Part shown: positions 17,586 to 25,500 of the stretch, piece after piece | Position numbering within the stretch: the stretch's first letter is position 1 | How the letters are laid out: the number at the start of each line of letters is the position of its first letter | Position numbers and translations under genes: made by a program | Assembly (NCBI GenBank): GCA_034439915.1 | Contig: JAWXBI010000218.1 | Location: 1-37,619 of the forward strand | Direction of reading: 5' to 3' | Source: JADJLQ01 sp034439915 | Lineage (GTDB): Bacteria; Bacteroidota; Bacteroidia; Chitinophagales; Saprospiraceae | DNA length: 37,619 nucleotides | Notes under the pieces: generated by a model | Seen by the model: the letters and a program-made list of their open reading frames with translations, nothing else | What the model was told of the DNA's origin: nothing | Database searches by the model: none

Positions 17586-18303
17586 GTTTAAAAATTCATA
17601 TGGATTTTATTCGTGCGAGGTCGCAGTCCAACTGCTCCCCAACAAATTGAAAAATTCATTTGGAGTTTATTCGTGCGAGGTCGCAGTTCAACTGCTCCAT
17701 AACGAGTCCAACTGCTCCCCAACGACACCTCCCTAACTACCTCGTTTGGGAGAAGTTGAACTTCGACCTGCCATGGCGTAGAATTTGAACTCCCCAACAA
17801 ATAGCACCAGTCTTCGACGTTTGAAAAATTCATATGGAAATTATTCGTGCGAGGTCGCAGTTCAACTGCTCCTCAACAAATTGAAAAAATCATATGGAAA
17901 TTATTCGTGCGAGGTCGCAGTTCAACTGCTCCTCAACAAATTGAAAAAATCATATGGATTTTATTGATGCGAGGTCGCAGTTCAACTGCTCCATAACAAA
18001 TTGAAAAAAATCATATGGATTTTATTGATGCGAGGTCGCAGTTCAACTGCTCCCCAACAAATTGAAAAAAATCATATGGATTTTATTCGTGCGAGGTCGC
18101 AGTCCAACTGCTCCCCAACAAATTGAAAAATTCATTTGGAAATTATTGGTGCGAGGTCGCAGTGCAACTGATCCCCAACAAATTGAAAAAATTCATTTGG
18201 ATTTTATTCGTGCAAGGTCGCAGTTCAACTGCTCCCCAACAAATTGCAAAATTTATTTGGAGTTTATTCGTGCGAGGTCGCAGTCCAACTGCTCCCCTAC
18301 GAG
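17586..18303. repeat. Tandem array of ten ~60-bp units
   Basis: Ten copies begin near 17586, 17646, 17818, 17881, 17941, 18001, 18062, 18123, 18183 and 18244. Each reads TTGAAAAA, then CATATGGA or CATTTGGA, then TTATTCGTGCGAGGTCGCAG, then TTCAACTGCTCC, then CCAACAAA. Unit length alternates between 60 and 61 bp because of the A-run, so no reading frame is kept and it is not a coding repeat. The second unit carries an extra ~110-bp insertion with an inverted core copy. Six of ten units hold a perfect odd dyad, GCAGTT-C-AACTGC; three have GCAGTC and one GCAGTG in the left arm. There are no variable spacers, so it is not a CRISPR array. It lies 3' of the choice-of-anchor B gene and 5' of GH95. 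Confidence 0.85.
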
Positions 18304-18321
18304 ACCTCCCCAACAATCAAA

Positions 18322-20718
18322 TTATAATTTAATAACTTTCAAGTTGGTCTCTACGGTGTGTTTAGAACTCACCTGAACAAAATATATTCCCTGAGGTAAT
18401 TCAGGACGCAACTGCACTTCACTCTCCAATTTTTGCCAAATATAGGTCTGCAATTTTCGGCCATGGAGATCTATAAAATCAACCTGCTGATCATAGGGTT
18501 GAGGGTCACCACTTAGAGTAATCTGATTCGTAAAAGGAGAAGGGAATATTTTATACCTCCTGGATATTTTTGATTCTTCTTTGGTAGCCGTAACTGGCCC
18601 ATCCGTCAATAAAAACCCATCTATGGCAAACTCAATGATATTCCGGGAATCGATATTGACCGGCTCAAAAGCCTCGAAAATAATTTGGACTGCCGATTTA
18701 TTTTTGATTTTGGTTGGATCCAGGAGGATACTGTATTTTTTCCATTCCGGGTTATTTGGAGCAAGCGTTTCGAGTAACAACGTGTCATTGCCTGAAGCCA
18801 GGTAGATCCGGTGACTGCCAAAGGATGGTATGGTATCAAATAAATTGATACGCACCGTCCAGGCATAAAAACTCAATATTGGCTGTTTATAATCACTCAG
18901 GTCCATAACCGGAGAAACCAGTTTGGTAAAACCAGCATCCACATCATCACCCGTTGCGGCAGTGGAACCATTTCCTGTGACCATACATTTATCCCCATAA
19001 TCATCGGGGATATCATGGTCGGGGTTGATAGCTTTTTCCCGGATAAAAGCACCCCTGGGCTCGACCCTACCCCAGATACCCCTGAATGCTGTACTGGAGG
19101 CTGTCCACCCGAGGTCAAAAGAAAAATTGTCTTCATATCTCCTTATTAATTCAATGACTATAGTTTGACTAAGAGCAGACACGGTTACGGGCTGGGTTTC
19201 AAATTTGTAACCCCAGGCTGCTATATGGACATCCCATTGGCCTTCATTGATCAGATTCAGGCTATTGCCTCCGGAATTTGTATTCACTATGAATTTGGAT
19301 TCAGGTCGTACAAACAGGATTTGAGCATTGGGTACCCCAAGTTTTGTCGTGGCGTCAACGACCCGGATTGTGATTTCGCCATTACCCAACGGCGAAAGCA
19401 GGATATCTGCTTCGGTGACCAGACCTTGTTGTAGATTCACTTTTATTTTTTTAGCCCGATAACCCTCTTTTATTATTTCCAAACTTGCCTCACTGGTGTA
19501 AGGGCCACCTGATTTGTAAGTCCCATCCGATGTACTCAGGACTTCATTAAATGGGATGAGACCAATTTTAATTTTAGCATTTTCAAGTACCTGACCGCTT
19601 ACTGAATCTTTGACCACCCCTCTTAAATAGGCTGCATTTTTATAACCGGGTTTTAATACAAACAAGCCGAATTCAATATCGGATGCGATGATATTGCCAG
19701 AGGGCAAATAAGGATAAACTCCCCAGCATCCATGGAAGTCTTCATTTCCTCCGGGGTAAGTATCATAAGCCCCCACTTCGATCAGGTGGGCCGGATTGGA
19801 AGCATCTACAATAGTAAGACCATCGGTATAATAGGAAGTCACCAGGAAACCATTAAAGTAATGCGTATTGTGCGGTATAGTACCTCTGACCTGGGTAGTC
19901 CGGCTGCGGTATTTATCCAGTAGGGTGATGTTGTTGAGATCGCTAACATCATAGGATTCTACAAAAGCATTAGCCCTTTCATCGGTGGTAAACGCATAAC
20001 GGCCATCATCAGATAACCAGATGTTGTGCGTAAAAGCAAATCCGGTTTTTTGTGTAGCAAGCTTTATTGGTTTTTTTTTGTCTTTGAGGTTCCATACGGT
20101 AAAATTACCTGCCAGAATATCAGCAGACCAAAACGTATCACTACGGGCAAAGGCATCATGGGTATAGTTGTCGTTGAATATGCCTACAAATTCCGGGATT
20201 TCCGGATTTTTATTTAAGTCAAACATGGACACCCCAAAATAAAGGTTGCTGCCATGCAGATAACAATAACCTTTTTCATCTATAAATAAGGAATGTGCAC
20301 GGTTGAGCAATTGGGTGCTTTTAATCCCCAGCCCTATATCGTCAATCATGACCAGTGGCCGGTAAAAGGAAAAGGTGATCACTTCCGGTGCCTTATTCAT
20401 ATTGATGATCAGCAGGCCATCCTGGCCCTGATCTGCAATGACATAGATATAATTCTTCCAGGATTTGATTGCCCGCCACTGGCTGCGGGTACCGGGGATG
20501 TTCTTAACCAATTTTGGATTTTTCCCATCGGTTACATCGAAGATGCTGGTACTGCCCAGACGGCCAATAATGGCGTATTCTTTACCAGTACTATCTGCAT
20601 ACCCCCAGATATTGGCACATTCATCATTGAACCTGACATTGGATAATAATTCGATATTGTAGTCCTGGCCGGGCAATAGATTGAGCGTGCAACACAGGAA
20701 AGGGATCAGGTATTTCAT
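18322..20718 (-). CDS. Choice-of-anchor B family protein with T9SS sorting domain
   Basis: 798 aa with a signal peptide (MKYLIPFLCCTLNLLPG). Residues ~20-370 form the LVIVD-like propeller of choice-of-anchor B proteins (TIGR04312), with IWGYADSTGKEYAIIG, GSTSIFDVTD, LHGSNLYFGVSMFD and THNIWLSDDGRYAFTTDE. Residues ~375-455 are a carboxypeptidase-regulatory-like beta domain (LRGVVKDSVSGQVLENAKI), followed by another beta module. Residues ~530-690 resemble a MAM or jelly-roll domain. The end (~715-798) is a type A T9SS sorting domain with KIFPSPFTNQI, GIYFVQV and LKVIKL. It is therefore surface-anchored or released. It starts 6 bp after the thioesterase stop, the third gene of a likely miaA operon, which is odd company for a secreted protein. 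Confidence 0.88.
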   Translation of the reverse strand: MKYLIPFLCCTLNLLPGQDYNIELLSNVRFNDECANIWGYADSTGKEYAIIGRLGSTSIFDVTDGKNPKLVKNIPGTRSQWRAIKSWKNYIYVIADQGQDGLLIINMNKAPEVITFSFYRPLVMIDDIGLGIKSTQLLNRAHSLFIDEKGYCYLHGSNLYFGVSMFDLNKNPEIPEFVGIFNDNYTHDAFARSDTFWSADILAGNFTVWNLKDKKKPIKLATQKTGFAFTHNIWLSDDGRYAFTTDERANAFVESYDVSDLNNITLLDKYRSRTTQVRGTIPHNTHYFNGFLVTSYYTDGLTIVDASNPAHLIEVGAYDTYPGGNEDFHGCWGVYPYLPSGNIIASDIEFGLFVLKPGYKNAAYLRGVVKDSVSGQVLENAKIKIGLIPFNEVLSTSDGTYKSGGPYTSEASLEIIKEGYRAKKIKVNLQQGLVTEADILLSPLGNGEITIRVVDATTKLGVPNAQILFVRPESKFIVNTNSGGNSLNLINEGQWDVHIAAWGYKFETQPVTVSALSQTIVIELIRRYEDNFSFDLGWTASSTAFRGIWGRVEPRGAFIREKAINPDHDIPDDYGDKCMVTGNGSTAATGDDVDAGFTKLVSPVMDLSDYKQPILSFYAWTVRINLFDTIPSFGSHRIYLASGNDTLLLETLAPNNPEWKKYSILLDPTKIKNKSAVQIIFEAFEPVNIDSRNIIEFAIDGFLLTDGPVTATKEESKISRRYKIFPSPFTNQITLSGDPQPYDQQVDFIDLHGRKLQTYIWQKLESEVQLRPELPQGIYFVQVSSKHTVETNLKVIKL

Positions 20719-20724
20719 TTAATT

Positions 20725-21153
20725 TCAGGACTTGGTGATCAGCATGACGGTTAAACGGCTGATGCAGATCAATTCTTCTTTTTCGTTGCGGATTTCGATA
20801 TTCCATACATGAAGGGTGCGGCCGATTTTAAAAGGTCTGGCAGTAGCAGTCACAAAGCCCGAGGAAACCGAAGTCAAATGATTGGCGTTGATTTCAATAC
20901 CTACCGGATAGGTGTTGGGCTGATCTATACACAATAAGGAAGCAATACTCCCTAAGGTCTCTGCCAGAGCAGCAGAGGCTCCCCCATGAAGGAGACCTAA
21001 GGGTTGATGGGTGCGGCGATCCACGGGCATGGTTGCCGTGATGGAATCTTCCCCAAGGGCAATGATCTGAATGCCCAATACTTCGCCCAATGTATTTTCA
21101 AATCGATCATTTAATTGCTCCAGGGTGGGCCGGAACTTAAAAATTTCTGGCAT
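20725..21153 (-). CDS. Hotdog-fold acyl-CoA thioesterase (PaaI/YdiI-like)
   Basis: 142 aa, full length for the PaaI/YdiI-type 4HBT subfamily (TIGR00369). The motif LLHGGASAALAETLGSIAS carries the oxyanion HGG (His56) and the catalytic Glu65 position, followed by the typical strand order ending RTLHVWNIEIRNE. Members hydrolyse aryl- or acyl-CoA; YdiI acts on 1,4-dihydroxy-2-naphthoyl-CoA in menaquinone synthesis. That role would suit a Bacteroidete, but no men gene is nearby, so no symbol is given. It starts 21 bp after the miaA stop and also has its own exact -7 box just upstream. Confidence 0.85.
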   Translation of the reverse strand: MPEIFKFRPTLEQLNDRFENTLGEVLGIQIIALGEDSITATMPVDRRTHQPLGLLHGGASAALAETLGSIASLLCIDQPNTYPVGIEINANHLTSVSSGFVTATARPFKIGRTLHVWNIEIRNEKEELICISRLTVMLITKS

Positions 21154-21160
21154 CAGGGCG

Positions 21161-21168
21161 CAAAGATA
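21161..21168 (-). promoter_or_regulatory. Bacteroidetes -7 promoter box (TATCTTTG) for the thioesterase
   Basis: On the minus strand the sequence is an exact TAnnTTTG match. It lies within the 21-bp gap between the miaA stop (21175-21177) and the ATG at 21153, with the last G eight bases before the A of the ATG. Transcription starting at the usual distance would give a leaderless or nearly leaderless mRNA. No clear TTTG -33 partner is seen inside the end of miaA. Confidence 0.5.
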
Positions 21169-21174
21169 ATGGTT

Positions 21175-22077
21175 CTATCCTATCGCTGTTTTCAGGTATT
21201 GAATCAACTGACTGGTTTCGCCGGCATGGTATTGAGGCCAATGGAGAGGCCTGAACCAGGTCGTTTGGCGTTTGGCATAATTGCGGGTATGTTGTTTTAT
21301 TTTTTCAATGGCTTCTTCTTTGGTCAGCTGGCCTTCAAAGTGTGAAAACCATTCACGGTATCCTACGGTCTGCAGGCTGTTTAGGTATCTCAAGGGGTAT
21401 AAATCAAGGGCCTCTTGCTCCAAACCTTGTCGGATCATTTCATCAACCCTAAGATTGATTTTTTCATAAAGCAGGTCTCGTTCTTCGTGTAATAATATGG
21501 GATGGGACCTAAAGGAACGTTCTTTTGATTTTTGGGTCAATAGGTCTGAATATTTAAGGCCTGAACTGCGTATGACCGCGAGGGCACGCATCAGGCGGTG
21601 AGGATTTTGACGGTCTACCTGCTCATAATATTTCGGATCTTTCTCCAACAATTCATCTTGTAGTGCATTGATCCCGGCTTCGAGGTGAATTTGTTTGAGT
21701 TGATTGAATACGGCGGGGTCGGTTTCGGGAAAAGTATCGAGTCCCTGCATTACAGCCTGGAGATAAAGTCCGGTACCCCCGACAAGTATCGCCATCTGGT
21801 GCTGTTGATATAGTTGGTTTAGTGTCAGAATGGCATCGCATTCATAAAGGCCTGCATTATAATCCTCGCGAATGGAAACATGTCCGATGAGGTGATGGGG
21901 GACTGCCTTTAGTTGTTCAGAGCTCGGTTTATTGACGCCAATATTTAATTCAGTATAAACCTGGCGACTGTCCGCTGAAATAATTTCACATTTGAAATGT
22001 TGCGCCAAATCCACCGCAACCTGTGATTTCCCCGCAGCCGTAGCCCCTCCAATGATAATTAAATGTTTCTGCTTCAA
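21175..22077 (-). CDS. miaA: tRNA dimethylallyltransferase
   Basis: 300 aa, the usual length for MiaA, which transfers dimethylallyl to N6 of A37 in tRNAs reading UNN codons. The P-loop is GGATAAGKS (10-18). Next come ISADSRQVYTELNIG, the DMAPP/tRNA-binding strand, and VGGTGLYLQAVMQGLD. The C-terminal part has TVGYREWF and the conserved ending HTRNYAKRQTTWFRP. Cytosolic. It is divergent from the acyltransferase gene and appears to lead a unit with the thioesterase and the choice-of-anchor B gene. Confidence 0.97.
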   Translation of the reverse strand: MKQKHLIIIGGATAAGKSQVAVDLAQHFKCEIISADSRQVYTELNIGVNKPSSEQLKAVPHHLIGHVSIREDYNAGLYECDAILTLNQLYQQHQMAILVGGTGLYLQAVMQGLDTFPETDPAVFNQLKQIHLEAGINALQDELLEKDPKYYEQVDRQNPHRLMRALAVIRSSGLKYSDLLTQKSKERSFRSHPILLHEERDLLYEKINLRVDEMIRQGLEQEALDLYPLRYLNSLQTVGYREWFSHFEGQLTKEEAIEKIKQHTRNYAKRQTTWFRPLHWPQYHAGETSQLIQYLKTAIG

Positions 22078-22106
22078 AACTTACTTCAGAATTACAATGA
22101 AAGTAA

Positions 22107-22114
22107 TATTTTTG
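22107..22114 (+). promoter_or_regulatory. Bacteroidetes -7 promoter box (TATTTTTG) for the acyltransferase
   Basis: An exact TAnnTTTG match in the 58-bp divergent gap between miaA and the acyltransferase. It ends 21 bases before the ATG at 22136, a suitable distance for a short leader. No clear -33 TTTG was found. Confidence 0.4.
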
Positions 22115-22135
22115 ACCACATTGCCGTAGTAGTTC

Positions 22136-23299
22136 ATGTTGTATTTTCTCATCAGACCATTTGTAAGGCTTACATTCAGAATTTTTTTCAGTAAGATTTA
22201 TTTGCATCACCTGGAACGCATCCCGCTTGACCGTCCTGTCCTCATATCGAGTAACCACCCCAGTGCTTTCCTGGAGGCTTGTCTTTTGGCAACCCATTTT
22301 CCCGGTTCCCTGCACTTTCTGGTGCGGGGAGATATCTTTATCAATAAATTCATCATTTGGTTGCTCGCCCAGTTCCACCTATCCCCGATTTACCGGTTTT
22401 CGGATGGTTTTAAAAACATGAGGGCCAATGATGCTACTTTCAATGCTTGTTATGAACGATTAAATAACCGGGAAATCATTGTAGTTTATGCCGAGGGCAA
22501 CACCACCCAGGAAAAAAGACTAAGGCCGATTCAGAAAGGATTGGCACGGATCGCTTTTGGTGCGCTGGAAAAATACCCGGATATGGATTTATGCATTGTA
22601 CCCCTCGGGGTCAACTATACCCATCCTAACGATTTCCGGAGTGAAGTTTTTGTCGAAGTGGGACATCCTATTGAACTCAAACCTTATGTTGAAAAATATA
22701 AGGCTGACTTCAACAAAGCAGTTATTGAATTGACCCAGGAGGTCGAGACCACCATGAAGCCCCTGATAATCCATATCAATAAAGATGATGACCTCGAATT
22801 GGCAGAAAAATTATGGGCTCACAATAAGGCTGCTGCGAATATCCGGTTTTTACCGGTTGTTGAACGCAGCGGAGACCGCTTTGCAACGGACAAAAAAACG
22901 GCAGATACAATTAATACGTTGGAGGTGGAGGAAAAAATCGCCTTGAATCAAAAAATCGATTTAAAGGGTACCACCCATGCATCTAATCTTAGTATTAAAA
23001 TATTGGGGCCATTTGCCTTTATAGGGATATTGTTGAATGGCTTGCCTCTGTGGATTGGCCACTACATCTCCAAATCAAAAGTCTCCCGGATCGAATTTTT
23101 TGCCTCCGTGTTGGTCGGAACTTCTATGTTTTTATATTTTATTTATTTGGCTATTTACGGGTTGGTTTTGCGGTGGCTTGGGGTCAGTCTTATTATTGGA
23201 TTTCTGGTATTGTTCCTTACCGGGTTTATATATTTGTATCGGCGGTATCTTATCGATCAGGAGGGGAATAAATCAATCAAAAGATCCGGGGCTGCTTAA
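22136..23299 (+). CDS. PlsC-type glycerophospholipid acyltransferase
   Basis: 387 aa. An N-terminal acyltransferase domain (~25-220) is followed by two predicted membrane helices near the C-terminus (~285-360). Motif I reads SSNHPSAFLEA: His41 with an acidic residue at +6 (Glu47), rather than the classical HX4D spacing of E. coli PlsC. This 'NHPxxFL-acidic' form is common in Bacteroidetes homologues. Motif III is YAEGNTT, where others have EGTRS, and motif IV is VPLGVNYTHP. The likely job is acyl transfer to a glycerol-phosphate or lysophospholipid acceptor at the inner membrane. The acceptor cannot be assigned from sequence. Confidence 0.82.
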   Translation: MLYFLIRPFVRLTFRIFFSKIYLHHLERIPLDRPVLISSNHPSAFLEACLLATHFPGSLHFLVRGDIFINKFIIWLLAQFHLSPIYRFSDGFKNMRANDATFNACYERLNNREIIVVYAEGNTTQEKRLRPIQKGLARIAFGALEKYPDMDLCIVPLGVNYTHPNDFRSEVFVEVGHPIELKPYVEKYKADFNKAVIELTQEVETTMKPLIIHINKDDDLELAEKLWAHNKAAANIRFLPVVERSGDRFATDKKTADTINTLEVEEKIALNQKIDLKGTTHASNLSIKILGPFAFIGILLNGLPLWIGHYISKSKVSRIEFFASVLVGTSMFLYFIYLAIYGLVLRWLGVSLIIGFLVLFLTGFIYLYRRYLIDQEGNKSIKRSGAA

Positions 23300-23338
23300 A
23301 TGTCTAATGCATATGCAGTTGGATACTTTTCATGGTAA

Positions 23339-23371
23339 GATTGCAATTTTATGACCAAAAAAATTGCAATC
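23339..23371. terminator. Perfect 12-bp inverted repeat between convergent genes
   Basis: GATTGCAATTTT (23339-23350) pairs perfectly with AAAATTGCAATC (23360-23371) around a nine-base loop. It sits in the 83-bp gap between the acyltransferase stop and the stop of the convergent DUF2231 gene. The inner part of the stem is A/T, and no long T-run follows on the plus strand, so it is a plausible bidirectional terminator rather than a canonical one. Confidence 0.55.
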
Positions 23372-23382
23372 CGGTCGACAAA

Positions 23383-25479
23383 TTATTCTACACTGATTTC
23401 ATCGCAAAACACCCAACTTGGTTTTCCTTTCTCCTTATGCCAGACTGGATTTTTCCCCAGGTTTTTTAGAATGACTTTTATAAATGAGGTTTGAACAGGG
23501 GTAAAATCAATCTCAACAATCCGGAGGCCACCGGGATCATCTTTTTTTGGTTGAGGATAATTTCTTCTTTTAATTCGGTTAAACGTTTTGCCGTCTGTAG
23601 AAGTCTGGATTTCCACTTCCCGTGGATAAAAAGCCCATTGGCCGGCTGATTGAAGAGTCCCTATTTTGATCCTGGAAATTGTTTGCGCCTGCTCCAGCGT
23701 TAAGCGGGCAACAAAATCATCCTTCTGATAGGCCAGCCATTTGCCATCACCGGGCTGGGTGCCCCTGTTCAAATCAATGAGGGTCTCCGGGCCTTCAGCC
23801 TGATATCGTTTGGGCGGATCTTTTTCCAGGGTTATTTCTTTGACCTTAAATCCCGCCTTAGCTATGCTGCGGCTGGCGGTATCACTGGACTCCCAACCTT
23901 CTTTATAAGCAATCAATTTAATATCGACCGGTTGACGGATCACCAGCGGTTCCAGGTATAGATCGCTCTCCGGGCTGGGTATTGAACCATCCAGGGTGTA
24001 CCGGAGCTGAGCATCTTTAAAAAAACTGGCAAACTCGACCTTGATGTTGTCATAAAAAAGATCGGTGTCGGTGCGAATGGATGGCTTAGGCAATTTAAGT
24101 TTTACCAGGGTATCTGTACGAATCCCGGAAACGATTTCCAGGTCAGGTTTAGCTGTTTTTATCTGGGTCAACCCGGATGCAGAAATGCCAGTTTGCCAAA
24201 CGTAAACTGACTTCAGGTTATGGAGTCCTTCTAGTATAGGAATGGAAGCATCAGTAATAGTGGTCTGATATAAATTTAATTTTTTCAGATTCGGAAAGCG
24301 TTTTAGGTATGCCAGGGATTTATCGGTGATCTTTGTATTGTTGAGATTAAGTGAGACCAAATGGGGCATTGGATCCATGGTTTCAAAAAGGGCATCATCC
24401 AGGTTGCTGTTTGAGAAATCCAGGGTATAAATCTGTTGATTGATCTTTTGAAGCAGGTTTATACTTTTTTTATCCAGATCTTTTTTGAAGGAATAAGCTA
24501 CGTCAAGCATCGGATTGTTTTGTGCCAATCCATAAATTTTAAACCCTTTGTTTTGAAGCTGGCCGACTGCTTTCTCATTGGCTGGATCGATACCTGAAAC
24601 ATCAAATTCAAACGCATGGATGGACTGATCATCTGCTGATGACAGGAGTTGTCCTTCAAACGAAGGATAATCGTTTACCTGATCTTCTACTGATTTATAA
24701 TTTTTAATCCACCAGGCCAGCAATTTTTTTTCGGTTTCATTTAATTGTCTTTTTCCATCGGGTGGCATATGGGTATCATCGTCCAGGGGTTTCATGATAT
24801 TAATGTACAGGGCTGAACTGTCGGGATGGCCAAACTCAACGATGGGTCCGTGTTTTCCACCCGCCAATAAACCGGGGAAGTCTACAAGGATCAAATCTCC
24901 TTTTTTCTTGTCCGGGTTATGGCAGGAAGTACATTTGTCATTTAGTAAGGGCTGGATTATTTCGGCGAAGACCTTTTGATCAGTGGCTGAGGTCAGTCGT
25001 GCCAGTGCTGGTTTTGTGTTCGTTGCATTGACCTGGCTACTTTCAGTCTTAAACAGATAACCCTTGCCATGGGTGAGCGTACCGCCCAGGTGGCCTCCTA
25101 CTACCAGCGCAATCATACATAGATTAAACAAGGAATTGAACATAGAGCTGGTCAGCGAATGGTCCCTCTTGTATATATCCTGGTGGGTGTACCAAAGTGT
25201 CAGGCTTAAAAAAGCGACCAGTATACCCAGGTATTTATGCCAACCCAGGGTGCCGTCATCGTATCCGCCCTGTCTGGCCAATAACAAACCGCAAATGATG
25301 GCCACTACTGCTGCTATCGTTGAAATAAAAAAACCTACATTGATCGCGTGGCGCATATTGCGTCGATTACCACGTCCATTTATCCGGTAAAGGATAAAGG
25401 TCAGGATCAAACTTCCAATGGGGATATGCACCAATGCAGGATGCGCATGACCTATGAAACTTAATAATTTTTCAAACAT
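23383..25479 (-). CDS. DUF2231 membrane protein fused to cytochrome c, LRR, CHB_HEX-like and F5/8C-like domains
   Basis: 698 aa multi-domain chimera. Residues 1-140 are a four-helix membrane domain of the DUF2231 type, starting HAHPALVHIPIG with further membrane histidines (possible heme b ligands by family analogy). Residues ~165-255 are a planctomycete-type cytochrome c domain: CTSCH at 183-187 and a distal Met in THMPPDGK. Residues ~365-455 are short leucine-rich repeats (LNLNNTKITD, LNLYQTTITD). Residues ~495-560 resemble a chitobiase/FN3-like domain (YTLDGSIPSPESD). The end (~575-698) looks like an F5/8 type C carbohydrate-binding domain. It is the third gene of the operon with PSD1 and DUF1501 (21-bp gap), and probably links their redox chemistry to the membrane. 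Confidence 0.85.
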   Translation of the reverse strand: MFEKLLSFIGHAHPALVHIPIGSLILTFILYRINGRGNRRNMRHAINVGFFISTIAAVVAIICGLLLARQGGYDDGTLGWHKYLGILVAFLSLTLWYTHQDIYKRDHSLTSSMFNSLFNLCMIALVVGGHLGGTLTHGKGYLFKTESSQVNATNTKPALARLTSATDQKVFAEIIQPLLNDKCTSCHNPDKKKGDLILVDFPGLLAGGKHGPIVEFGHPDSSALYINIMKPLDDDTHMPPDGKRQLNETEKKLLAWWIKNYKSVEDQVNDYPSFEGQLLSSADDQSIHAFEFDVSGIDPANEKAVGQLQNKGFKIYGLAQNNPMLDVAYSFKKDLDKKSINLLQKINQQIYTLDFSNSNLDDALFETMDPMPHLVSLNLNNTKITDKSLAYLKRFPNLKKLNLYQTTITDASIPILEGLHNLKSVYVWQTGISASGLTQIKTAKPDLEIVSGIRTDTLVKLKLPKPSIRTDTDLFYDNIKVEFASFFKDAQLRYTLDGSIPSPESDLYLEPLVIRQPVDIKLIAYKEGWESSDTASRSIAKAGFKVKEITLEKDPPKRYQAEGPETLIDLNRGTQPGDGKWLAYQKDDFVARLTLEQAQTISRIKIGTLQSAGQWAFYPREVEIQTSTDGKTFNRIKRRNYPQPKKDDPGGLRIVEIDFTPVQTSFIKVILKNLGKNPVWHKEKGKPSWVFCDEISVE

Positions 25480-25500
25480 GATTTAGAAAGGATAAGTTGG

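Noticed and set aside
17586..18303. CRISPR array
   Set aside because: Unit-to-unit sequence is nearly uniform over the full ~60 bp, with no variable spacers, and no cas genes are present.
17588..18376. Repeat-encoded proteins on either strand
   Set aside because: Unit length changes between 60 and 61 bp through the A-run, so any frame breaks between units. The ORFs are by-products of the repeat.
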